From Icerya purchasi (taxonomy: Eukaryota; Arthropoda; Insecta; Hemiptera; Monophlebidae), in assembly GCA_039619475.1 (NCBI GenBank), contig CM077115.1, positions 66,532,864 to 66,596,863 of the forward strand: a DNA stretch of 64,000 nucleotides, read 5' to 3'. The notes beneath the pieces are model-generated. The model saw nothing but the letters and a program-made list of their open reading frames with translations, was not told the origin of the DNA and did no database searches. Below, piece after piece: positions 46,640-57,989 of the stretch (positions within the stretch are counted from its first letter, which is position 1; each line of letters begins with the position of its first letter). The position numbers and the translations under genes were made by a program.

Positions 46640-46970
46640 AGCAATTCATTATACATCCTTCGTAATTGGTCGTATGATGTCCTTTACATAGTGCACATGT
46701 TGCCCTTTTTTTTTTTTTTTTTTTGTCTTTTTCATCTTGTCCACACACTTAACGCACCTTTAGGGTCTAGCACAATAAGTCTTCGTACGACCATATTGCA
46801 CCTTGCACTATCGGATTTTTTTCCCTTGGTTGTTCAAACGTTAGCATTAAGTCCTGTATATTATAGATATTCGTATTATTTTCATTAATGTCAAGGAAAA
46901 ACAAAGGATGTTTCTCTAAAAAGATTAGACAGTTAGTAACGGATGTGAATAATCCGGATAGCAATTGTGA
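46640..46970 (-). pseudogene. LINE ORF1 (Gag-like) fragment with PRE_C2HC and zinc knuckles
   Basis: On the minus strand from 46964: PLFFLDINENNTNIYNIQDL and LTFEQPREKNPIVQ match the PRE_C2HC region of Jockey/I-group LINE ORF1. After one base shift YGRTKTYCARP corresponds to the first CCHC knuckle (YGHTK.YC) and CVKC to the start of the next. Across a poly(T)/poly(A) expansion (46707-46728), ATCALCKGHHTTNYEGC completes the last knuckle. ORF1 proteins bind the element RNA. ORF2 is not found downstream. Broken by the shift, a stop and the homopolymer. Confidence 0.75.
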
Positions 46971-49900
46971 CGATGGAAAAGTGACCTTGATGAATTTGAT
47001 ACTGTAAAAGAAGAAAATATTTCAGACACAAACACCGAACAAGAATAATAATGGGGTAATAACAAAAAATTTCTGCCGAATTTAAATTTTTCACTCCTTT
47101 AAAACACGGTCATTTTTTATGTGTGATAATTGTAACGTATAAAAATGATGAATAAAAACCAAATTAATCGTTTTTTAAATTACCTAACTTTAAGTAATCT
47201 AAAAATTACGCAATTTTCGGAAATCGGAATGCACTTCGCCAGAGTAGTATTTCTTCATTGTTTAAAAATATTAACAATGATGTATAAATCGGAGTATTTT
47301 CAAAAAAAAAAAAGTCTGTAACCAATGGTAAAATTGAATGAAAAACAAAAAAAAAAAAAAATGTTCCGCACTGCGCGACTATTTTGGTTTTTCAACTACA
47401 ACAAAACGGATTTATGTTACGACCTTTTTTTTTTTATTAGAAATTTCAAAAAAGAAAAACAAAGATTGATCAATGGCCGAGTGAAAACCAGTGATTATTA
47501 CACAATGTCTATTACCTTTTTTTTTTTTTTACCGCAGAAATAACGAAATATTGCCGGGTTGTGAAATAATAAATGGCACTGATTAAAAGACGTAGTCGTG
47601 CGTTCAAAACCGACTACAAACGTTCGGATAATTTGTTGTACCACCTAAAGAGAATAAACTGGTCTTTTGTTTGTGTCATGCACTGAAGGAAAGTCCCTTC
47701 CTTCTCCGTATAAATGAACTCTCTGCTTCGTTTTAATAACTGATCCAGAGAACACCCACCGATTTTGAATATGTGCCTAATGCGCCTTTAATATTAAGCA
47801 CGTTAGGCGACTGCGCATTTCTTTTGCGAAATGCGTAGAAAACGTTCATAATTCGGTTGCTATGGGCGGTGATCATTAGGCGACGATTCCGGTCTATTCG
47901 TCAGAAAGTTCTATCGTATTTTTTTACATTTCTTCTATTTTTGGGACACTGATTTATTTTCCTATTTTTATTAGCTTTTTCACATTGATTCGCCAGTACG
48001 ATTAAGAGCGCTGCACTAATTATTAGATCGACACGTGTAAAATAATGCCAGAGACATTTAAAATTTCGCGTCGCGTTATATTGCACGAAGAGAATATTTT
48101 AAATGTTTTCAATTTGGTACGGGACTTTTGTTTTTCACGATTACGGTTAAATTTTCATCATGACGATCTAAATTGGGTAGCATTTTTGCAATGCATCTTT
48201 GGGACGTGTCAAACTTTTAACATTAATACACAAAATCCCATCCGAAAATTGTACGTTATTCTATCCGAGATGATTTGTTCGCTAGAATTAAATGTACCGT
48301 ACATCTAAATATTCCCCCTTTTTTAGTTGATTAATTAATAAAATAAAATAACGAATGATTTATAAGCGATAAAAACATTAAAATACTTAAAATTAACATT
48401 ATTAGTCCAGTTTTAGCATGCTTTTGCAATGACCTGTCAACCGAAAATATCACTAAAAATTGTACTCTTTCTAGACGATAAAAAAGTCAATAAAAATCGG
48501 GTACATTTGGTTATTAGCTTTATCGCTAGCACAATGTATTATTATAACTAGGTCGAAACTAAAACAATCACAGTTTATGATTCGTAATAAATAATTCTAG
48601 GCATAAGGACTGCGCTCTCTGGTGATAATTATCTTCAATGCAGGTAAAAAAAAGGAATTCTCTAGTTTTAAAATTCCCGAATAGGGGCATATTTTAACGG
48701 CGGGTTACAAAAAAAAAATAAATATTTTTCGCACTTATATATGTAATGTTATTTTTAACATTTTCACAAATTCAGTACTGATTTATTTTACTAACAAAGA
48801 ACCCCCCCCCCCAACAAATTTTGGGAATATTTCGAGATCAAATGGCACCTCATTGGAAACATTTTAGATTATTGTATCGTGATAGTTACGACGGAACCAA
48901 CTATAGTATTCGGTGATGATAAATAATACTCACGGTGGTACCGTGCCACTTATTGTTCTTAACTGCAGTCTATTATTCACGTCAAGAATCACCTTTAAGT
49001 TCTGTTGCTGTTTGTGTTATTATCACGCTAATTTTGATTTTTGTATGTTCATCTTGATATCTGTAATTAACTTCATGTGTTTTCATTGTCAACCCTCGTT
49101 AACATTTCTCTAAGTCCCTCGCTTCGGATCCCTCTACTATTCATTCGCTTTATGTTACGGATTTTCCTTATGGTTCGCAGATCCAACATTCTGCAATGAA
49201 ACTGTTGCAGTCTTAACGTTAATAAACGAGTCTTCGGCTTTTATTTCGACCAGATTGGTATCCGAAACCTCGCTTATTCTTGTAAAATGTCTATTCGAGA
49301 CGTTAGATTAATATCCCGTTAACGGCAACGGTGGCGCCGATTGACCCATTAGAAACGTTTTTTTTTTTTTTTCCATTTCTTATGACCACTCCTCTTACTT
49401 TTCATCTAACTCCATCCAACATTTAGTTCACATGTGTTTAGATCAAGTGTTCATTCTTAATCTATTCATGCTGTCTTTACATACCTTCGTATATTTTATT
49501 CTCAATAATTTCTCTATTTTATTCCAAATCCCTCCGCGCTTCTGCATAGTCTTTGATTGAAATATATTGCGGTAAATTCCGCGAAGTTACTAATTCATCT
49601 CTTGCAATAGGCACTTCTTTTTAGATTCTATTCATAGGTAATTTTTTTTTTTCATTACACTTTTTTTGCTTTGTCCGCTTCTTCTCCGCTAATTCCTCGC
49701 TTTAATGATTATCTTACTGCTTTTTTACCTCGGTGGAATTGCATGAAAGCATCCAACAGCAATACTTCTTTTATTAGCTCTTCCAAGCTTATATTTTCTT
49801 TTAAAATATCACAGGCTATGAGAAAGTAATGCCAAGCAAAATTTCCGCTCATCATTCTCTAAATTCGCTTTTACTTTTCACCTATGGAAAACGAACTGAA

Positions 49901-50333
49901 GTTCATCGGGTTCCAAACTCTGGACTTTCTTCTCATACTGTAATCTTTCTTCGGAGAAGCTTATTGTTTTTTTCTTAACTCGATCGCTACATCTTATTAT
50001 GTTGCATCCAACGAGAAAATCTGCCTTTATTTTTTACCCTTCTATACATTCTACACATGTTCTTTCTTTCAATTTCTGCATCATTGTATTCCCTGCGCCT
50101 GCTTGAACAATTTCTCTACCTCTTGCCTCGGATTGGACAGTTTTCCAATTTTCGTTCTTAAAAAATTCCGCACTTAATACACTTCTTTCAGCCTGTAACT
50201 TCTTCCCATGTGCCCGCGTAACTTTATCAATTCGAAATATTTTTATTATTCTTATTCTGAAAAAAATCCTAATCCTCTTCGCCAACTTAACTTTGTGCTT
50301 AAGGAAATGCTTTGAAAACGCGATCAATAAGCA
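46971..50333. other. AT-rich DNA, no gene recognised
   Basis: Contains a C12 tract at 48802-48813 and many poly(T)/poly(A) tracts. Frames at 48045-48308 (+) and 50034-50327 (-) are moderately coding-like but match no family I know. Confidence 0.45.
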
Positions 50334-50401
50334 AATGGTCTAGTGGCTAGGGTGCATTGATATACTTCCCGTCCATATGTTCAGGTTCCCCATCTTGACT
50401 T
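50334..50401 (+). other. tRNA-Glu-like fragment or SINE head
   Basis: atggtctagtggctagg (50335-50351) is the 5' half of a eukaryotic tRNA-Glu, including the A box. About 33 bases later aggttccccatc sits where a B box would be but is degenerate. No acceptor stem pairs. Probably a decayed tRNA copy or tRNA-derived SINE, not a functional gene. Confidence 0.4.
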
Positions 50402-51640
50402 TCGCGTTACAAACTGCGTATCTTTATTCCTTTCTCACGTGTAGAAGTCTCCGCTATCAACAAAAAATTTACTATCTCTGCGTTCATTGATACTACCTCT
50501 GATTTTGATAATGCCCATTTACCTTCTCTGCTAAATAAAATGATTTCTATTGATATATTCTGCTACAGTGTATACTTCCTAATTTATCTTTCTGCTGCTT
50601 TCCGATCAGTTTTTCGTCGAGGTTTGCCTTATCTCTCTATTCGTTTCAACATCTAATAGTTCCCTCGTAATTATAGATTTCGGATCTGAATTGGCTTGAT
50701 TATTTATACTGAGTGTGTAATTTTGCTTAATCCGCTTCTACATTATTTCATTTGCGAATTTTCCTTCGCATTACGTTCAATTTCCGATACAAATTCGGCC
50801 CGTTCTCCCGTTTTGTGTAATTAACTTTCTCGTATTTTCAGAAGGTCATTTGAGTTTCGAGTTGTACGGCGCTCTCTGAAAAAGCTTTTTTCTAGTTAGT
50901 AATTGCGTCTTTTATACCAATGTTTTATCAGGGTACATTCCTTGTAGAGACAATAGGCGAAGGTAACGGAATGTATTGATTGGAAGCATTAATTAGTTTA
51001 TTATTAAATAATTGAAGTTGAGTATTTTGACACTGAACATAAAATTAATCCCAGCTATCTTTTTCTAATATTCATCTTCGCGGTTTCAGCATTACTGAAT
51101 TTATATTGTGCAATCATGAAACTATAGCGAGAAAGTGGTCTCTGTTATATAGATCAGGATGGAAAGTGTTGCGCTATGCTTACCGACATCAAAGTTAAAG
51201 CAATAGCTGACAGTTTCCCATTTGATACATTGAACCTTGCGTGTTGGCTTTTGTTGAGTTTAGCTCGTCAGATTCACGAATAAATTTATCACTGGATGTT
51301 TCCTCTTTGATTCGTTGAATAGTAGCACTCTGATCAAATTATACCACTCACTCATTAGATCTAAGATCGATCATGATAGTACCGTGTACTTCTAGCATTC
51401 ACTACGGGTCTATGCTCGAAGCTACACAGTATTAGTAAAGAACTACCCCACCTTGTGTTCGTCAAAAACTCTTGATATCAAAATTATCAAATTATAGTGT
51501 ATCGGTGTTAGTAAATCCTACTCTAACGATAAATTATATTCACCAGCCATACTACATATTACTCGCGCATGTATAAATTATATATAATCTGGGACTTTAC
51601 CGGAATCCGAAAAGAAGAAGATCGATGTTAGCAAAACAGT
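50402..51640. other. Unassigned DNA upstream of the LINE RNase H remnant
   Basis: May include decayed reverse-transcriptase sequence of the following LINE, but no motif can be read. Confidence 0.35.
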
Positions 51641-52775
51641 GAACAAACGCCTTAAAGCTATCTTGGCTTGATTCCACCATGACAGGGACTGCTATACAGA
51701 TGGATCCACGTATAAGAGCAGGAGGTTTCTTTTCCATTAATAGTCGTCTAGAATCTTTTTCTTTCCAAAGCTTCTTCTCTTCGTTGTCAATGCAATCAAT
51801 CGTTTTCCTTCTTTGTTCGATCCACGAAAGTAACTCTTCGAGAAACGTCCTGGTTCTAACCTCAGCAGTCACTCTAATTCCTTGATTCAAGTTCCTCCTC
51901 TCCGCTCATTGCTTGTGCCATCCAGCTCCTAATGGAGTTGAACATAAAAAACGTTGATCCCGGCTCACGTGGGTATCTATGAGCAAAACGTGACAGAGTT
52001 TATCAACTAGTAAGATAACCGTCAGAATCATTCTAGCCATTTATTACGTATGAAGGAAAACATCAAACGAACAGTGCTAAAACTGCCTTCAGTTTGCCCA
52101 ACGCGAACAGCTCTACTATTTCCTTCATAGTTCGCCTTCGGCTTAATCCATGCTTTGATTTTCCGTTTCTCTCTTAGCGAACTCGTAATGCGAGAATTCT
52201 TCCGAATTTCGGTGTCTCCTCACCCTCTTTATAGTGTTCTTGCATTCTTTCTCTACCCTTTCTTTCGGTTATTTCTATGTGTCAGCTTCTTTTAGTTTTC
52301 CCATCTTTAACCGTTTTCCTCAATATAATCTTAGTTTCCTCTAATTCCACGTGTTGGGTAAACGTCAGTTGCTGGCATGCCCAGAAAAAATAAATGATTT
52401 TCCTTTTTTTTTTTCTTTTTTTTTTTTACAAATACACCCGACACAAACAATTCCAATGAATAGGTCAACCGAAAGACTCCGAGACGGTAGAAAATCAATG
52501 TGCAAGATTGCTGTTTCGCGAAAGGAGATGGTCATCAACAGACTAAGGATTGGCCACACCCAAACCTTACTCATAGCCATCTGCCGAATAATAGTTCAGC
52601 TTCTTGATGTAATCGGTGTGTGATACTTTACTATCGGTACGACACATTCTGTAAGGATGTCCGAGCTATGCCACACATATCGTAGCGGCCTCCCAGCATC
52701 GTTACAAGAGAAGATAAACAGTCAGAATGCACACAATCTATTACAATTCCTCAGATCCAGTAATCTCATAAATAA
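51641..52775 (+). pseudogene. LINE ORF2 RNase H domain and C-terminus, decayed
   Basis: Plus-strand remnant of an I/Jockey-group LINE. YTDGS (about 51693), the RNase H start motif with its catalytic Asp, is followed by RNVLVLTSAVTLI (about 51842), like the SDS region, and by AHVGIYEQN (about 51965), equivalent to SHVGI.GNE. After a T-rich insertion, RKEMVINRLRIGHTQTLL (52516-52570) and a knuckle-like region lead to LLQFLRSSNLINKL and a stop at about 52780. This is the usual LINE carboxyl end. Many frame changes make it dead. It differs in orientation and family from the LINE copies at 12.6, 16.0 and 39.7 kb. Confidence 0.7.
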
Positions 52776-53398
52776 ATTATAATTAACTATAGACATATAT
52801 ATACATATATATATATATTTATACACGCAGACTATAACTAATAAAGATGCGGAGTATGGTCTATTAAGACGTCAAGTGTCCGAAAAAAAAACAACAAAAA
52901 AACGTTAAATTTAAAAATGCTCTTTCGGTTGCGGATTCGCTTTTGGTAATCGAGTTTATCCCCTCACCTTTTTAATACTAATTGTCTCGTTGCAGAAATG
53001 AAGCGCACTGTAAGACATCTTTCTTAACATTTTTTTTTTGGCTTCTACGCATGCTGGAGGGTTCACTTCTACGAACATGAACTCTTCATGCTTCATATTT
53101 CTTTATGTGCTTTTCGGAAAAGTTGGAGCAGCCGCTATTAAATCAAACATATTATAGAGCCTATCCTAAATTGACTGCGAATTGGACATACTTCTGTGTC
53201 GCGCGGTTTTGAACGCGTCTCCCTCCCCTGTAATAGAGCATCTTATTTGTTTACATCCTATTATGCCGACGCACGGTTAACTGTGTACATGTTGACGTTA
53301 TTGCATTATCCCAGACTAAATCAATTTCGATCAATCGACCAACTCTAACAGATCCCTTCAGCTGCATCAACTTTAAAGCTAAATAGATATTCATATAG
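52776..53398. other. Spacer with (TA)n at about 52795-52822
   Basis: No gene recognised. Confidence 0.5.
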
Positions 53399-53688
53399 CG
53401 CGGTGGTTTCCAAACTTATTTGGCCTACCGGCCCTTTTCCAGAAAAAATATTACTTAGCGCCCACTGGAAATTAATTTTTTTTAAATTTTAATAGCAATT
53501 AAACAGAAAGATATATGTATGTATTAACGTTTCTACCTTTTTTGTAAAATATAGTAAAGAAAGGTGTAAATTAGAAACATTGAACTTTGAAATTATGAAA
53601 CTATTTATTGAACTCAGAATAGAAAGTGGGACTCACTGATATAACATATTGGGCGCATGTGCTAGCCTACAAACGGAACACATCGGCT

Positions 53689-53695
<7 letters not shown>
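53399..53695 (+). mobile_element. hAT terminal fragment
   Basis: gcggtggtttccaaacttatttggcc... cggcccttttccag... agcgcccactggaaatt is the usual hAT end style (CAGTGGTTCCCAAACTTTTT..GCCCCC). No partner end or transposase was found before the long poly(A) at about 53696-53723. Confidence 0.5.
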
Positions 53696-53725
<30 letters not shown>

Positions 53726-54029
53726 TTTCTTTAGAAACTATTTTTTAAACTATTTTCGTTTTGCAAAGATTATTTAGATGTATTTGTAGTGATTTTTTTT
53801 TTTTTTGAAAAATATGTAATTATTTTTTACGTACAAAACTTTCGTCAAGCTAAAACCTTTGTCGACGAATTATCCTATTGAACACTTTACCATCTTAAAT
53901 TAACTTATACATACCTTTTTTAATCAACGGATCAACACCGTTCTGTTTTGTTTTTTTTTTTCGATTCTGATAAATTTAATTTAAGTTCCGTGTTAGTACG
54001 ATTATCATCTTTCCCGGTTTTTCCTTTTT

Positions 54030-54236
54030 TTATTTTTTCTCTTTCTATTGTTTATTTTGATATGTTTTTGTTCTTATTATTTATTAATCTATACTTATAA
54101 GATATAATTTCTCGTTTATGTTCTTTACATTTATTAATCTATATACTCGTAAGATGTAACTTCTCGGCGTCGCAAATGGCCTTAGCTGCCGAGCGACTTT
54201 AAATAAATAAATTATTATTATTATTATTAAAGGGAA
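54030..54236 (+). mobile_element. LINE 3' terminus with (ATT)n tail
   Basis: The 3' end reads cggcgtcgcaaatggccttagctgccgagcgac (54164-54196), then tttaaataaataaa and (TTA)n to 54232. Just before it are two tandem units of about 50 bp ('tttattaatctata.a.t.(g/t)taagat(a/g)taa.ttctcg' at 54081 and 54128). The conserved end plus the trinucleotide tail mark a plus-strand non-LTR element. No coding part is visible. Confidence 0.6.
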
Positions 54237-54249
54237 AAAAAAGAAAATT

Positions 54250-55050
54250 TTGCCGACCGTTGAATTTTATCGAGGTAGCCGCTTAATGCTGCTCACGGGG
54301 AATTAGTTCCGCTCGCTGCATAACAGATAATTTGCTCTTCGATAAGGAGAAGTGTTTGGCCAATTGGTTTTTCGGAAGATTTGTCGTCGCCTTTCCCTTA
54401 CGACGTGTGCTTGGGATGATTTAGCGGCACGAAGTTTAAAACAAGCTGTTGGCGCGCGCGTACGCGTGTATGCGCGGGATAAAGGAATTAATTTTCGAAT
54501 TTGTACAATTGCAAACGGACAGCCGAATGCGTATGTATGTACGTGTAAAACTGCGTAATTGCATGCGTCTAGTTTTCCACTTGGACGAATTACCGCCGCA
54601 CGACTGTTGTTCAAAGGTAATTACATTTAACGTTAGTTGTTCATGATAAGCAGAAGAAAGGTCTTTGTGTATTTGACGGTAAATGCGATGGATATCATGG
54701 TGGTAGTCGGCGAGCATTTACCGAGTTGCTTTGTTGTACCGACGAGCAGGGGCGAAACTGTTTACAGGTGCTTCTGACGAGAGACGAACCTTTGAAGATA
54801 ATACTAGTGAGCGCTGTTGTTACTAGCGCGATGATATTTTTTATCCCGGTAAAAGCCCATTTACTTGATTATTCTCGTTTTAGTAATAAAACGCTTCTAG
54901 TCATTTCGGCGCTATTCCTGCTCGCTCTGTTCCGGCCTTATTATTTACACTCGCATTATTCTAGACCCTTGTACCACCCATTTTCCTATCATCTCCTCGT
55001 AAAATGTTATCGTTACTTTCCGCCCGAACCTCTCCACTTTCATTAATTTA
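54250..55050. other. CpG-rich, apparently single-copy block
   Basis: CpG-rich stretches, including the alternating run ttggcgcgcgcgtacgcgtg (54449-54468). Low stop density creates frames on both strands (54303-54717 -, 54726-55046 +) without recognisable domains. Confidence 0.5.
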
Positions 55051-56089
55051 TTACCGGATTGTTTTTTCTTTTTCTGTAACGCCATCTGGAAAAATAATAC
55101 ATATGTAGAGGGTCATTTTAAATCTCGGAAGCTCTTCTGATAAACGTGATGATCGTAGGTTAAAAATTAAATTTCCAGATTTTCCCGTTTAGACGAGCAG
55201 GAAACGAATGAAAATGTTTACGAATAATTATTTAGTAAATAATAAGATTTTCGATTCTGCGGTAAGCGGCGATGTTGCATTTCTTTGGCGCGGCATGAAA
55301 ATTTTATACCTCTGAAAGGGACCAAGCGAAAAAAAGAAAATTATTAGTTTTTCTTTATTGTCTCGAATAACTCTTTTCTTTTTCCTTTTTTCTTTTTGGT
55401 TTACATCTTTTCAAAAGAAAACGAGTAAGCGGAAAAGAATAAATTTTCTAAATACAGTCTTTTAATAAAAATCTTTGTGAGAAATTACGTTACCTCGCGG
55501 TGATTTTCTTCGTAGGTATTTATGGTAATAAAAATCATATTATCTAATATTTAAAACAGAAACAAAAAAGAAAACAAACAAAAAAAACCTATATACATAT
55601 TTATATAATATGAATGAATTTGAATAATGCAAAAGTACGACGCAAAGTCTATGTGTACCATTTAAATAGCTAGGAAAGTTATGAACAGCATGTAATGAAA
55701 AATACAGGCGTCATTCTAATTTTTTAATTAAAAATGATGCTGGGAAAATTTGTTTCTATTAGTATGTGACCTCATATTTTAAAGATACTATGGCAATTTT
55801 TAAGAACGGATTTATAGGCTTTCCACAGTGATTTTTATATACTTCCTAATGTTTTCTTTTCTTCTTAATACGAAGTACCGCACAAAACATCTGTAACCAG
55901 TAACATAAATTAATAACTGTTTACTTTTGGCGCGTTGTGTTCAATTCAAAAACAAACATGTCACCTGTTTCTTCTGATTAGGTAATGTCGCTTCTCTCCC
56001 CGATTCAAGATACTAAATACACAACACAGATGATTTAGTGGTCAGATATTTTTAGGCTAATAATTCTCGAAGTAATTTTATTTGTATTA
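55051..56089. other. AT-rich DNA, no feature recognised
   Basis: Nothing recognised on either strand. Confidence 0.5.
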
Positions 56090-56337
56090 TACAGAGTGCG
56101 GTAGCATAACTTCCCTTTTTAAAATGCGCCACTTTTTTTCTACTAAATTTTGTTAAAGAGAAATAATAACAGAAAATCGAAATAAAACAACGAGAAGGGA
56201 AGAAGCATACATATTGCCCCAATGGGGGATCTAGAGTATCTGTTATTTCGATTTTCTGTTATTATTTCTCTTTAACAAAATTTAGTAGAAAAAAGTGGCG
56301 CATTTTAAAAAAGGAAGTTATGCCACCGCACCCTGTA
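56090..56337. mobile_element. 244-bp Tc1/mariner-type MITE (near-perfect hairpin)
   Basis: The element spans 56092-56335 between TA dinucleotides. The ends are CAGAGTGCGGTAGCATAACT and, reversed from the right, CAGGGTGCGGTGGCATAACT. The arms stay nearly identical for about 95 bp, leaving a loop of about 55 bp. No coding capacity. TA target and CAG-type ends fit the Tc1/mariner group. High arm identity suggests a recent insertion. Confidence 0.88.
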
Positions 56338-57989
56338 CTTAAGAAATATGTTGTCTATACATGATTGAGTACTTCTATCCGTCCGTTCTTCTTCTCTCGT
56401 AATTCCATTTATTAATTGGACTCCTTCTGACCCATAAATTACGTTTAAAAAGTTCTCAACCTGTGCATTATGAAGAAATAAATCGATATTAAAATCAACG
56501 CAAATCAGGAAACTATCTGTATTACTTAATTTTTTTTGTGAGTGTAGCGGTTTCGTTTCTAAATTCGCCTACGTTTTTGCTCGGTGATCTATAATTAAGA
56601 GTAAAGTTTTCGCAAATATCTATACCATCACCAGGTCGTCCACGCTTGACCTATTATTAACTTCCCGAATGTGACATCTAAAATTATTATTTACAAACAC
56701 AAGCATTCCTCCGTTATACCCAATTATATTCTCGTGAATCCTGTTACATTACATAAATTTAATTCATTATTACTTATATTTATTTCGGTTAATACGGTGA
56801 CACTTAAAGATGACCTGCGAATGTAAGTTATAAATTCATCCCAGTTACGTCTTATAGTTCTTATAAATTATTGAGACGTACTATTCTTCTTCATTAGATC
56901 GTTGGAGGAAGAATTAGACATTTTACAGCAGCATGTGCATCCGATATGCTGTTAAATTTACAGTTCCCCCGAGTAAATATAATACATCATAATGTGTTAG
57001 CATTAAGATGTATTATATTTATGAATAAACGATATAATTATGTTGGGAACCCACAGACGGGCATTTGCCTTGTGCGACCCGCAAATTATTTAAAAAAAAA
57101 AAAAAAAAAAAGTTTAATTCTATTTGATTATTATTTCAAATGAATATATGAGTACTGAAACCTATCGCTCTTAACGTATATTTTTTTTCTGTTCGTGTTT
57201 TAAGTATCGTTTTTAATCGATTCTGGAATACATTTACTAATTTTTGTTTCATTATTTTTTAGAAGCGTGTTTTTTAATGAATATGCATCTGGTTCACCAT
57301 TTTCGAACTGTGTGCTATGACCCATTGGGGAGGAGCTGCGGTCTTCATTTTTACTGTATGTATCGCGTGATACCCATTTTTCTATTCCAACTTTTAACAT
57401 TAATAACTTCAGAGGTAGAGTAGACAATTTGTTGCAGTGACCTTAGTTTCGTATTGTTTTTAGTGAATAATATCAAGTCATCCATATAGGAAGATATGGT
57501 TTAATATCTTATCTGATCCGTAGGTCATAGTCGTACAGTGTTCTTCTTGATGCCGAGAAGTCGGATTTTGTGTTTTTTTTTTATTCCTTTTTGGCCTTTA
57601 AAAACAAATTCCATCCGTCTTCTGGATTTTGTGGTTGTTACAAACTATAGCCGGCTAAATACATCTGATCGAAGTATTCCGTAATGCATTATTGTTATTA
57701 TACGTTTGTCATGAGAAATTCGATACTGTTTTCGAGTATACTGACAGTTGGTGATACATTTTACAGTACTTTTTACGGTCAACTATGTTGGGTCGTAAAA
57801 TTTTCTGTAACTAATGTAGGTAACAATTAAAAACTTTTACTGTTTTTACGAGCTTGCTGTTGCATTATCGAATCAACAATTAGTTTTCATCATTATATCA
57901 TTATTTATTATTATTAAAATTAAATTCGAAGCATACCACCGGTATTTGCCATCACTGATTGTATTATTAATAAATAGTAATTTGATATC
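56338..57989. other. AT-rich DNA, no gene recognised
   Basis: Poly(A) at 57092-57111. No recognisable domain. Confidence 0.5.

Noticed and set aside
51597..51890. 97-codon minus-strand frame with highly charged composition
   Set aside because: It is the antisense shadow of the plus-strand LINE RNase H remnant, which has recognisable motifs (YTDGS, HVGI).
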